Source: JAWKRB01 sp041389885 (lineage in GTDB: Bacteria; Myxococcota_A; Polyangia; Polyangiales; Ga0077539). From it: 64,000 bases of DNA. The stretch is from NCBI GenBank assembly GCA_041389885.1, contig JAWKRB010000011.1, positions 1 through 64,000 of the forward strand, read 5' to 3'. This document shows positions 50,043 through 58,316 of this stretch, one piece after another. Under the pieces are notes generated by a model. That model did no database searches. It worked only from the letters and a program-made list of their open reading frames with translations, and had not been told where the DNA came from. Within the stretch, counting starts at the first letter, position 1. The number at the start of each line of letters is the position of its first letter. A program made the translations under genes and the position numbers.

Positions 50043-51520
50043 GTGGCAAAGCACAAGGGCAAGCGGACGAAATCAAAGCGAGAGAGCGGCCCGTCGGCGT
50101 CGGCACCCGCCGCGACCCCTCAGGACACCGCGGCCGCCGCGGCGCAGTCCGGCACAGCCCCCGCGCGGAGCGAGGTGGTCGAGGGCCTTCGGGTCGAGGG
50201 CAACGTCATTCATTTGCCGAAGCCCGCGAGCGTCGAGGAGGGCACCTCGTCTCGCCCGACGATGCGCGCGGGCTCGGGGTGGAGCGAGCCCGCGAAGTCT
50301 ACGGAGGCGAACCCGCTCCGCAGCGACGAGGGCGAGGTGCAGCGGACCACGGTTCCGCCGGACGCGCCCGAGGCCGAGGAGGCCGAGGCGGCGGAGGTGA
50401 GCGGCGAGATCCTCACGCCCGCGAAGCCGACCGCGGACGCGTCCACGGAGCCCGAGACGGACGCCACCCAGGAGGCGGTGCCGGTCAAGGCGCCCGCCGC
50501 CGACGAGAAGAAGCCCGACGAACCCGAGGCCAAGGCCGCGAAGAAGAAGCCCGACGAGCCCGAGGAGAAGAAGTCCAAGGCCGCCGAGAGCAAGGGCAAG
50601 ACCTCCGACGCGAAGAAGGACCCCGTCATCGCTCGAGGCGAGCGTCGTGACCGCAAGGAGTCGCTGTCGACGCACCTGTCCGACGAGGCCAAGGCCTTCT
50701 TCTCGGACAAGTCCCTCGAGGCTGCGTACAAGCCGCACCACGACAACTTTGAAGACCTCACCCCGGCGCACGAGGATCACGCCTCCGAGGTCGCGCGCAG
50801 CCGGAAGTGGATGCGCGTCACGGGCCTGCTGCTCGTGGGCGTCGTCGCGGTGATCGGGTCGTTCGCGCTGCAGTCTCGCTATGGCGTGCAGGAGACGGTG
50901 CTCCGGACCTCGCAGTTTCAGGGCGGTGCGCCGCCCGAGACGACGATCCCGCTCCCCCAGGCGCCCGCCGCGCCGGCCCCTGAGGCGCCCGCCACGACGG
51001 CCCCCGAGGCGCCCGCGACGGCCCCCGAGCCTGCGGCCGCGGCGCCCCGACAGCCCCCGAAGCGCCCGCGACGGCCCCTGAAGCGCCTGCGGTGGCCGCG
51101 GCGCCCGCGACGGCCCCTGAGGCGCCCGCGACGGCCCCTGAGGCGCCTGCGGTGGCCGCGGCGCCGACGACGGCCCCCGAGGTCGCGCCCCGGCGGCGCC
51201 TGCGGCGAACGCCGCGGAGCTGCTATCGTGCCGCGCGGCGGAGCAACCGCATCGAGGCCTGGGAGGCGTACTTTGACGCCGCTCCCACGGAGGACCGTCT
51301 CATGGCGAGCACCGCGATGGCCCTGGCCGAGCGCGGTCGCAACGCGGACGCAGAGCGGCTCGCGCAGCGCGCGGTGACGGCGAACCCCGAGAACGGGCAG
51401 GGATGGTTCGTGCTCGCGGCGGTCCGCTCGGCGCTTCGCAACCGCGAGGGATCTCGCGAGGCGAAGGCGCGCTGCATCTCCCTCGGCGGTCGCTGGGCCA
51501 GCGAGTGCCGCGGGATCTGA
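50043..51520 (+). pseudogene. Ala/Pro-repeat membrane protein with C-terminal helical domain, frameshifted
   Basis: From a GTG, the first part is a Lys/Ala/Glu-rich cytoplasmic region (SKGKTSDAKKDP, SLSTHLSDEAKAFFSDKSLEA) and a membrane helix near residue 260 (GLLLVGVVAVIGSFALQ). It then enters Ala/Pro repeats (APEAPATAPE). Near 51050 the frame turns Arg-rich; a one-base loss would restore (TAPEAPA)n and lead to a normal end, EAWEAYFDAAPTEDRLMASTAMALAERGRNADAERLAQRAV, stopping at 51518-51520. Two more compensating shifts near 51187 and 51240 are possible. The tail resembles TPR or SHOCT-like helices. No function is assigned. Confidence 0.65.
51062..51160 (+). repeat. Ala/Pro-coding direct repeat (39-bp unit)
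   Basis: A 39-base unit at 51062-51100 recurs at 51122-51160 with one mismatch, separated by a 21-base partial copy. It encodes APATAPEAPA-type repeats when read in the restored frame, and the frame is disrupted just upstream. Confidence 0.8.
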
Positions 51521-52528
51521 TCAGCGCGTGAGCGGGAGCCTCGCTTCGGCGGGGTAGATCGCCGCGCGCACCCCCCGCCTCCCTCCCGCGCACCCTCCCG
51601 AGAACAGCAGCAACGACCGCGTGGGTCCGTCGAAGAGCACGCCAGGCGCGTCGGGCTGGGTCTCTCCGCGTCCGCTGAGGGCCGGGGAGGCGGCGGTGGT
51701 GAAGCGCACGCCGTCGTACGACGCCGCGAGGGAGAGCGTCTGCTCCGTCGTCGTGCCTCCGTCCAGCAGCCCCTCGGCGGTGGTGCGCGCGTAGACCCTC
51801 CAGATCGTTCGACCCGTGCTCAGCCGCTCGCTGCGAATCACCGGGTGGGCGTGCGCGATCGTGGGCGACTCGGCCCTCGCGGCCAGGGCGGGCTGGCGTC
51901 CCGCGCGGCCGGGGTCGACGTCGACGCGCTCGAAGGGACCATCGGGCCTCGGAGCGCGGGCGATCCAGACGCTCCCGCCGCTCTCGTACGCCAGGGTCCA
52001 ACGCCCGTCGGGGTCTTCGGTCAGCGAGGGGCCGCCGATGCCTCCTCGCTCTCCGGCGCTGGGGTCGGCGACGAGCACGGGCGCGCTCCGCACGCGCCAG
52101 CGCGCGCCGTCGTCGCTGTCGGCGACCTCGACGCGTCCGCCCCTCGCGAAGAGCATCCGCCAACCCTCGCCGTCCCGAACGACGCTGGGCGAGCGCGCGT
52201 CGTCGACTCCGGGGAGCACGGGATTCGGAGCTTCGCGTAGGACGAGCGCGGGGGTGAGCACCGCGCGGGTGATCTCGCGTCGCGCGCCCGTTACGCGTGT
52301 CGAGAACAGCCAATATTCCCCGTGATTTCCGAGTACTATGTCAGGGTCTTCAACTTCGCTCTCGAGGGATTCGACGATGCAGCGACGCCCTTCAAGCTCC
52401 TCCTGGCTCAGTACCCTGAAGGGGCCGGTTCGATTGTTGGGGAGGTCGGTGTCACCGACGGCAGGCACCTCGAGCGTTCCGCATGAGGCGACGGCCACGA
52501 GGGCGCAGACGACGGCGCGGCGGATCAT
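51521..52528 (-). CDS. Beta-propeller lipoprotein (GH43-like)
   Basis: A 335-residue protein with lipoprotein signal VVCALVAVASCG. The body shows repeated beta-strand units of five-bladed-propeller type (DPDIVLGNHGEYWLFSTRV, SPSVVRDGEGWRMLFARGG, GPSLTEDPDGRWTLAYESGGSVWIAR, SPTIAHAHPVIRSE), with an Asp-Pro opening that resembles GH43 arabinanases and related glycosidases. Catalytic residues cannot be confirmed. The start overlaps the stop of the upstream porin-like gene by four bases, so it is the last gene of a three-gene transcript. Confidence 0.72.
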   Translation of the reverse strand: MIRRAVVCALVAVASCGTLEVPAVGDTDLPNNRTGPFRVLSQEELEGRRCIVESLESEVEDPDIVLGNHGEYWLFSTRVTGARREITRAVLTPALVLREAPNPVLPGVDDARSPSVVRDGEGWRMLFARGGRVEVADSDDGARWRVRSAPVLVADPSAGERGGIGGPSLTEDPDGRWTLAYESGGSVWIARAPRPDGPFERVDVDPGRAGRQPALAARAESPTIAHAHPVIRSERLSTGRTIWRVYARTTAEGLLDGGTTTEQTLSLAASYDGVRFTTAASPALSGRGETQPDAPGVLFDGPTRSLLLFSGGCAGGRRGVRAAIYPAEARLPLTR

Positions 52529-53865
52529 CGAAAGCTCACCCCTGCGCTGAGGCCACCGGAGAGCACGAGGCCCTCGGCGACGAAGTCTCCGGTGCGGTCG
52601 GTGGGGTTGTCCTTCTCGACGGAGCGAGCGGGGACGATCTGCGTCGAGGCGTAGGCCTGGATCGAGACCGAGCCTGGGATCACCGCGCCGAGTCGCCTCA
52701 GCGTGAGGCCGAGCCCTAGGGAGACCACGTGGCGGTCGGCGTCGATGAGGGTGGTGACGCCGCGCTGGTCGGGGACGGGCGAAGGGTCCCAGTGGTAGCC
52801 CGCACGAAGCGCGAGGGCGTGACGGCCGAGGGGGGCGTCGTAGCTGATCCCGATGCGCGGGGTGAGGGTGTCGTGAAAGCGCAGCGGGACGCGGGCCGTG
52901 GGCGCGGGCACCGACGGGGTCGCGACGCCGAGCCCCGGGGGAATGTCCAGGTCGAGGGTCACCTCCAGCGCCGCCGTCGGGTCTTCGTAGCGGGACCACT
53001 GGTTCCAGGTGAGGTCGACGCCGACGCGCCAGCGGGGGTTGATCTGCCAGGCCGCGCTGGCGACCACCTGCCGCGGCTGAAACGCCGTGAGCGTCTGCGA
53101 GCGCAGCGCGTACGCGCCGGGGATCGAGAAGCTCCTCGGGTTGCTCGCGGGGCCGATAGTGATCTGCCCCTGCAGCGCCGCGTCGAGGCCCAGCGAGAGC
53201 CTGAACTCGTCGCGGTACGCGACGCCCAGCGAGACCCCGCGGCCGAGCTCGGCCTGGGCGCCGAAATGCGCGTAGCGCACCGCGGTGAGGTCGGCGTCGA
53301 CGGTGTGCGTGAGGGCCGAGGTGTCGGGGTTCGTCGCGGAGATGCGTCCTGAGATCTCGATCGACCCCTCGGTGCTGGCCATGAACGCGATGCCCCCGCC
53401 CAGGTGCAGCCAGCGCAGCGGCGTGATCGCGACCGCGGCGCCGATGAAGAGCCGCTGCGTGCGAACGCCGTAGAGCTCCCAGCGCGGCTGGGTCTGCACC
53501 GGCGTGAGCACCTGCGAGAGCCTCGCGTCGGGGATGTGAAACGCGACGCCGAGCGCGAAGGGCACGCCGAAGACCCTGCCCGGCGCCGCGACGCCGCCCA
53601 CCACGCCGTGCGACGCCTCGACGCCGTTGTCTCGACCGTCGGTGCGCAGCGTCGGGGCCGCGTACTGGTAGCCGACCTCGACGCTCAGCCCCCGCAGGCG
53701 CGCGAGGCCCGCGGGGTTGTAATACACCGCCGTGGGGTCGGCGATGTCGGCGGCGACCGCGCCTCCGAGCGCCGCGCCGCGGGGGCCGAAGCCGTACATG
53801 TCCAGCGGGTTCGACAGGGCCGTGGCGGGGGCGAGGAGCGTGACGGCGAGGACGAGGGCGCGCAT
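52525..53865 (-). CDS. FadL/OmpP1-like outer-membrane porin
   Basis: A 446-residue protein with a signal peptide (ALVLAVTLLAPATALSNP). The family entry motif DMYGFGPRGAALGGAVAADIADPTAVYYNPAGLARL (N-P-A-G-L) is the hallmark of the FadL/TodX/OmpP1 hydrophobic-compound channels. The rest has alternating strand patterns and ends in Phe/Arg. It probably imports hydrophobic molecules across the outer membrane. It is the second gene of the operon. Confidence 0.88.
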   Translation of the reverse strand: MRALVLAVTLLAPATALSNPLDMYGFGPRGAALGGAVAADIADPTAVYYNPAGLARLRGLSVEVGYQYAAPTLRTDGRDNGVEASHGVVGGVAAPGRVFGVPFALGVAFHIPDARLSQVLTPVQTQPRWELYGVRTQRLFIGAAVAITPLRWLHLGGGIAFMASTEGSIEISGRISATNPDTSALTHTVDADLTAVRYAHFGAQAELGRGVSLGVAYRDEFRLSLGLDAALQGQITIGPASNPRSFSIPGAYALRSQTLTAFQPRQVVASAAWQINPRWRVGVDLTWNQWSRYEDPTAALEVTLDLDIPPGLGVATPSVPAPTARVPLRFHDTLTPRIGISYDAPLGRHALALRAGYHWDPSPVPDQRGVTTLIDADRHVVSLGLGLTLRRLGAVIPGSVSIQAYASTQIVPARSVEKDNPTDRTGDFVAEGLVLSGGLSAGVSFR

Positions 53866-55091
53866 CAGAAGTCCACCGTCGCGGTGAGGCCGGCGACGCC
53901 GAGGGTGCCGCCGTAGGTCACGTCGCGGCCGTTGGCGCCGACGCCGGCGCGGGGCAGGAGCCCGTGAAACTGCGCGTAGATCTCGGCGCTGAAGCGGGTC
54001 TCGCCGACGCGCGCGGTCATCGCGAGGCCCGCGGTGGCGGCGAGGCGGTCGTTGTCGAGGTATCCCCGCGCGGCCGTGGCGGCGGGCGCGGGCGAGGGCT
54101 CGTAGAAGGCTCCGCCGCGCGCGGTGACCCCCGTGCGATCGGTGAGGGCCCAGCTCCGCTCGACGCCCGCGCGGATCACCACGGTGTCGCGAAAGCCCGT
54201 CTCGGGCGGCAGCGGTGAGAGGCCCTCGGAGGTGGCCTCGCGCACGCGCTCGAAGGCCGACCAGTGCTTCGCGGTGACGCCGACCGAGACCACCCACGGG
54301 CCGCGCACCCAGGCGCCCTCGAGCTGGAGCTGGTGCGGGTCGTACTGCGCGACGCCGGAGATGTTGAGCACGGGGATGGGCACGCCGATGCCCCGCGCGT
54401 CGATGGCGACGTCGAAGCGCGCGGTGAGGGCGCCGCGGTAGGTGAGGCCGACGCGCCAGGGGCCGCGCTCCCACGAGACGCCGACGAGGGGCGCCCAGTT
54501 GGCGATGAGCTGGTCGTCGATGCGCGAGGTCGAGCGGCCGCTGCCGTCGGTGGTGACGAGCACCGAGCCCGTGAGCCCCGCGAGGGCCGAGGCGCCGACG
54601 CCGACGCGCAGGCCGTACCCGAGGTCGACGCCCAGTCCGAGCTGAATCGCCACCGACTGCACGCGGTCGGGGAGCACCAGGAACTGCGGCTGCTCGGGCC
54701 GCAGGATGCGCGCGCGCACGACCACGTTGGTGGGGGTGAAGAAGCCCAGTCCGAGGCCGACCCGGTGTCGCAAGACGCCGCCGAAGGGGACCTCGAAGCC
54801 CACGCCGATGAGGGTGGCCGAGCCGGTCTCGGCGGAGACCGCGTCGCCGTCGTAGCGCAGCCCGAAGGCGGCGGCGGCGTAGCCCAGGGTGAGGCTGCGA
54901 CCGCGCACGCGGCTGAGCCCCGCGGGGTTCGCGTGCACGGCGGCGAAGTCGTCGACGAAGGCCGCGCCGGTGCCGCCCATGGCCGAGGCGCGGGGGCCGT
55001 AGCCGAAGAGGTCCTGCGGCGTGGCCGAGGCGGTCGCGGGGAGGGTCGCCGCCGCGAGGAGCGTGAGGAGTGTGGCCCGTCTGGTGCGCAT
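53865..55091 (-). CDS. FadL/OmpP1-like outer-membrane porin
   Basis: A 408-residue protein with a signal peptide (ATLLTLLAAATLPATASATP) followed by DLFGYGPRASAMGGTGAAFVDDFAAVHANPAGLSRV. It shares the Phe-Gly-x-Gly-Pro-Arg and Asn-Pro-Ala-Gly-Leu features with its neighbour but is clearly diverged elsewhere. The C-terminus is VTYGGTLGVAGLTATVDF, typical of barrel proteins with a terminal Phe. The stop and the next ATG overlap by one base. The pair probably arose by duplication. Confidence 0.86.
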   Translation of the reverse strand: MRTRRATLLTLLAAATLPATASATPQDLFGYGPRASAMGGTGAAFVDDFAAVHANPAGLSRVRGRSLTLGYAAAAFGLRYDGDAVSAETGSATLIGVGFEVPFGGVLRHRVGLGLGFFTPTNVVVRARILRPEQPQFLVLPDRVQSVAIQLGLGVDLGYGLRVGVGASALAGLTGSVLVTTDGSGRSTSRIDDQLIANWAPLVGVSWERGPWRVGLTYRGALTARFDVAIDARGIGVPIPVLNISGVAQYDPHQLQLEGAWVRGPWVVSVGVTAKHWSAFERVREATSEGLSPLPPETGFRDTVVIRAGVERSWALTDRTGVTARGGAFYEPSPAPAATAARGYLDNDRLAATAGLAMTARVGETRFSAEIYAQFHGLLPRAGVGANGRDVTYGGTLGVAGLTATVDF

Positions 55092-55154
55092 CGACCGATC
55101 GCGGCGAGCGTACATCACGTTGGCGCGCGGCCCTTGTGATAGCTTCGCGCGCCT

Positions 55155-55880
55155 ATGTCCCGGCGCGTTTTGGTCATCACGCCCACGTACAACGAGCGCG
55201 AGAACCTCGAGACCTTCGTTCGGCTGCTCCACGCCTCCATGCCCGAGGCCGACGTGCTCGTGGTCGACGACGCGTCGCCCGACGGCACGGGTCGCATCGC
55301 CGACGAGATCGCAGGGAGAGACCCGCGGGTGCAGGTGATGCACCGCGCGGGCAAGCAGGGCCTCGGCACGGCGTACCTCCAGGGCTTTCGCTGGGCCCTC
55401 GAGCGCGGCTACGACGTGGTCTTCGAGATGGACACCGACCTCTCGCACGACCCGAAGTACGCGCCGGAGTTCCTCCGCGCGATCGACGCGGGCGCCGACG
55501 TGGTCATCGGCTCGCGGAACATCCCCGGCGGCGGCGTCGAGGGCTGGGGCCTCGGGCGGCACGTGCTCTCGAAGGGCGGGAGCGTGTACTCCCGCACGAT
55601 CCTCGGGATCTCGGTGCGCGACCTCACGTCGGGCTACAAGGCCTTCTCCCGCAAGGCGTTGGAGGCCATCGACCTCGACCGGGTGGAGAGCAACGGGTAC
55701 TCGTTTCAGATCGAGCTGACCTACCGCGCGCTGCGCCGGGGGATGAAGGTGACCGAGGTGCCCATCACCTTCGTCGACCGGCGCGCGGGGCGCTCGAAGA
55801 TGTCTCGAAAGATCTTCGCCGAGGCCATCGGCATGGTCTGGAAGCTGCGCTTCGACGCGCTCACCGGCCGCCTGAGCTGA
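55155..55880 (+). CDS. Polyprenol-phosphate mannose/glycosyl synthase (GT2, DPM1-like)
   Basis: A 241-residue enzyme. It has VITPTYNERENLETFV at the start, then VLVVDDASPDGTGRIADEI, DVVFEMDTDLSHDPKYAPEFLRAI and SGYKAFSRKALEAIDLDRVESNGYSFQIELTYRA. These are the donor and metal motifs of dolichyl/polyprenyl-phosphate mannose synthases. There are no membrane helices, so it would act on a lipid acceptor from the cytoplasmic face. It is divergent from the porin operon across a 63-base gap. Confidence 0.92.
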   Translation: MSRRVLVITPTYNERENLETFVRLLHASMPEADVLVVDDASPDGTGRIADEIAGRDPRVQVMHRAGKQGLGTAYLQGFRWALERGYDVVFEMDTDLSHDPKYAPEFLRAIDAGADVVIGSRNIPGGGVEGWGLGRHVLSKGGSVYSRTILGISVRDLTSGYKAFSRKALEAIDLDRVESNGYSFQIELTYRALRRGMKVTEVPITFVDRRAGRSKMSRKIFAEAIGMVWKLRFDALTGRLS

Positions 55881-55889
55881 GCGCGCGGC

Positions 55890-57470
55890 TCAGGGCAGCA
55901 CCTCGATGCGCAGACGCAGCGTCGCGGTCTGCACGGGGACCGCGCCGTTGGTGCGCACGGGCAGGCTGATCTCTCCGCTCGCGTCGGGGATCGCGCTGGC
56001 GTTGAGGTCGGCCGCGCCGATGAGCTCCTGGGTGGTGCTGTCGTCGTCGAAGACGCTGAAGCGCAGGGGCAGGTCGCGGGGGAGCTCGAACGCCGAGGGG
56101 AGCCAGCGGTTGAAGGTGGCGTGGTTGTGGTCCTCGATCACCGGGGTGCGGTCGATCTCGCGGCCCATGGGCACGCTCGCGGTGCGCACGAGCACGTCGG
56201 CGTCTCCCCCCACGAGGTCCCAGGCGCGCCCGTTGGCGTTCTCGGGACGCACGGTCACGCCGACGATCTGCACGCGCACGCGGCGGGTGGGCGTGGCCTC
56301 GACCCTGGGCCGCGGCGGGCTCGCGCGGCGGGGCGCGCCCGCGCGCGGCATCACGCGGTAGCGCATGCGCGCGGGGAGGGTGCTGCCCGCGGGGGGCGCG
56401 AAGGTGAGCAGCGCCGGGCACCCGTTGCCCTCGGGGAGCGCCGCGGGGAGGTTCACCGTCTGCGTCGAGCTGCCAGGGCGCAGCGTGGCGATGGGGGTCC
56501 ACCGCGGCGCGCTCGGGGTTGCGCTCGGGTCGCGCAGCCGCGCGTCGAAGTACCGCCCGAGGTCGTCGGCGCACGCGGCCTGAATCACCACCCCGTCGCC
56601 CTCTTCGAGGGTCACGTCGAGGCTCAGCGGCGCGGCGTCGAGGTCGAGCGGCCCCACCACGTCGAGGCCGCCGGGCCACACGCTGGAGCGCTGGTTCACC
56701 AGCCAGGGCCCGTCGCCGCCCGCGGGGTAGGGCCGCTCGGGGAGCTCTCCTCGCTGGAGCGCGCCGACCATGAAATCGACCTGGTGGCTGTCGAGGGCGA
56801 TGGTCATCGTGAAGCCCCCCGCGAGGCGCTCTCGGAGCTGCGTCGAGCCGAGCTCGCCGGCCTGCGCCCGCGCGCGCTCGCTCACGGTGGTCCCGGTGAG
56901 CGCGGCGACGCCGCCGAGGATGGTCGAGAAGAAGCCCGTGGCCTCGGCGCTGACCATGCCTCGCGGGGTGATCTGCGCCTGCACGCCGTTCGCGGGGGTC
57001 ATCCAGAGCGAGGCGACCCGCGTCGCCCGGTCGTACCCGACGGAGACGTCCGTCTCGAGGGCCGCGCTCGCGTCGAAGAGCAGGTACTGCCGCACGCGAA
57101 ATCCGTCGCTCTCGCGGTCGACCCAGGTCCACCCCGAGCCGCCGATGCGCAGCGAGAGCCGCCCGTGGTCCACCCGCGCGTCGCAGTTGCGGATCCACCA
57201 TCGGCCCACCGACGCGACCGTGCCCGACGCCGGGCCGCGCAGGGAGCTCTCGCCCGGCAGCCCCAGGAACGACCCCAGGAGCCTGGGGCAGAGCTGCGGC
57301 GTCAGCGCCTCGGTGAGCAGCGCCCGCACCTCCTCCTGCTCGGGCGTGGCGGTCGCGGTGACGGCCGGCTGCTGCGCCGCCACCGGGACCAGCGGGGGAT
57401 TGGGGGGCGGCGCGGCCGCGCAGCCTGCGGTGAGGGCGGTGACCAGGGCGAAGGGGTGACGTGCTCGCAT
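55890..57470 (-). CDS. Lipoprotein with C-terminal C2-like domain, hypothetical
   Basis: A 526-residue protein from the ATG at 57470 with signal FALVTALTAGCAA. The N-terminal region (residues 35-360) is a long beta-rich module with SLRIGGSGWTWVDRESDGFRV. After an Arg/Pro linker (RRASPPRPRVEAT) the last 130 residues (VQIVGVTVRPENANGRAWDLVGG, FNRWLPSAFELPRDLPLRFSVFDDDSTTQELIGAADLNA) follow a C2-domain-like pattern. It may be a calcium-dependent surface protein. It is convergent with the GT2 gene. Confidence 0.7.
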   Translation of the reverse strand: MRARHPFALVTALTAGCAAAPPPNPPLVPVAAQQPAVTATATPEQEEVRALLTEALTPQLCPRLLGSFLGLPGESSLRGPASGTVASVGRWWIRNCDARVDHGRLSLRIGGSGWTWVDRESDGFRVRQYLLFDASAALETDVSVGYDRATRVASLWMTPANGVQAQITPRGMVSAEATGFFSTILGGVAALTGTTVSERARAQAGELGSTQLRERLAGGFTMTIALDSHQVDFMVGALQRGELPERPYPAGGDGPWLVNQRSSVWPGGLDVVGPLDLDAAPLSLDVTLEEGDGVVIQAACADDLGRYFDARLRDPSATPSAPRWTPIATLRPGSSTQTVNLPAALPEGNGCPALLTFAPPAGSTLPARMRYRVMPRAGAPRRASPPRPRVEATPTRRVRVQIVGVTVRPENANGRAWDLVGGDADVLVRTASVPMGREIDRTPVIEDHNHATFNRWLPSAFELPRDLPLRFSVFDDDSTTQELIGAADLNASAIPDASGEISLPVRTNGAVPVQTATLRLRIEVLP

Positions 57471-57596
57471 CGGGGCCGGAGTTGTACGCCACAGTCGCCC
57501 CGCGGGCATCGTCTGGCCGGAGCTCCAGCGGTGTCGTTCGAGCTCCTACGACCCCGGTCACCCCTCTGGAATTTCAGCGGTTTTTGGCCTTGTATA

Positions 57597-57610
57597 TGAA
57601 CGCGTGTTCA
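57597..57610 (+). promoter_or_regulatory. LexA (SOS) box of GAAC-N4-GTTC type
   Basis: TGAAC-GCGT-GTTCA is a perfect palindrome 20 bases before the imuA ATG. It matches the GAAC-N4-GTTC LexA box of Gram-positive and several delta-proteobacterial genomes. It overlaps a -10-like TATATG (57593-57598), so LexA binding should block transcription of imuAB. Confidence 0.82.
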
Positions 57611-57629
57611 GTCACCCTCGGGCGTTGCG

Positions 57630-58316
57630 ATGTCGGTGCTGCACAACGTCGACCGCCTCGCGCTGGCCCGGCGCGCGCTCACGGAGGTCTCTCAGCAGGT
57701 CGGCCTCGCGGGGCAACCTCAGGGCGACGCCTCGCGCCCGCGGGTCATTCCGACGGGCCTCGCGGCGCTCGACGCGGCGCTGGAGGGGGGCCTGCCCCGG
57801 GGGCGCATCGTGTCGCTCTCGGGGGCGCGCTCGTCGGGGCGCATGGCGCTCACGCTGCGGCTCCTCGCGCGGGCGACGCACCGCGGCGAGCCCTCGGCGC
57901 TGGTCGACGTCGTCGACGCCCTCGACCCGACCGACCTGCACCCCGAGGAGCGCGCGCGGGTGCTCTGGGTGCGCCCTCCGTCGATGCTCGCGGCGCTGCA
58001 GAGCGTCGACCTCATCCTCGACGCGGGGGGCTTCGCGATGGTCGCGCTGTACCTCGTGGGGATGCGCGCGCGGGTGCCCGCGTCGGCGTGGTCCCGGCTG
58101 TCGCAGCGGGCGTCGCAGGCGAACACCACGCTCCTCGTCGTGGGCGACGGCGGCGTGAGCGCGCCCGGATCCTTCGCGGCGGTGTCGCTCGCGGCGCGGC
58201 GACGTCGCGCGCTGTGGACGGGGCGGCGGCTCCTCGACGCGGTGCAGGGCGAGCTCGTGGTGCTGCGCCGCCGCGGGGGCGCGGGGCAGGGCGCGCCCAT
58301 CGCCTTCGGAGGGTGA
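57630..58316 (+). CDS. imuA: ImuA, RecA/SulA-like mutagenesis factor
   Basis: A 228-residue protein. The N-terminal helix leads to a RecA-like core with IPTGLAALDAALEGGLPRGRIVSLSGARSSGRMALTLRLL. The Walker A lysine is replaced by Arg (SSGRM rather than SSGKT). LVDVVDALDP and SVDLILDAGGFAMVALYLVG follow the family pattern. ImuA works with ImuB and DnaE2 in DNA-damage-induced mutagenesis. It is the first gene of an SOS-controlled pair and overlaps imuB by four bases. Confidence 0.88.
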   Translation: MSVLHNVDRLALARRALTEVSQQVGLAGQPQGDASRPRVIPTGLAALDAALEGGLPRGRIVSLSGARSSGRMALTLRLLARATHRGEPSALVDVVDALDPTDLHPEERARVLWVRPPSMLAALQSVDLILDAGGFAMVALYLVGMRARVPASAWSRLSQRASQANTTLLVVGDGGVSAPGSFAAVSLAARRRRALWTGRRLLDAVQGELVVLRRRGGAGQGAPIAFGG

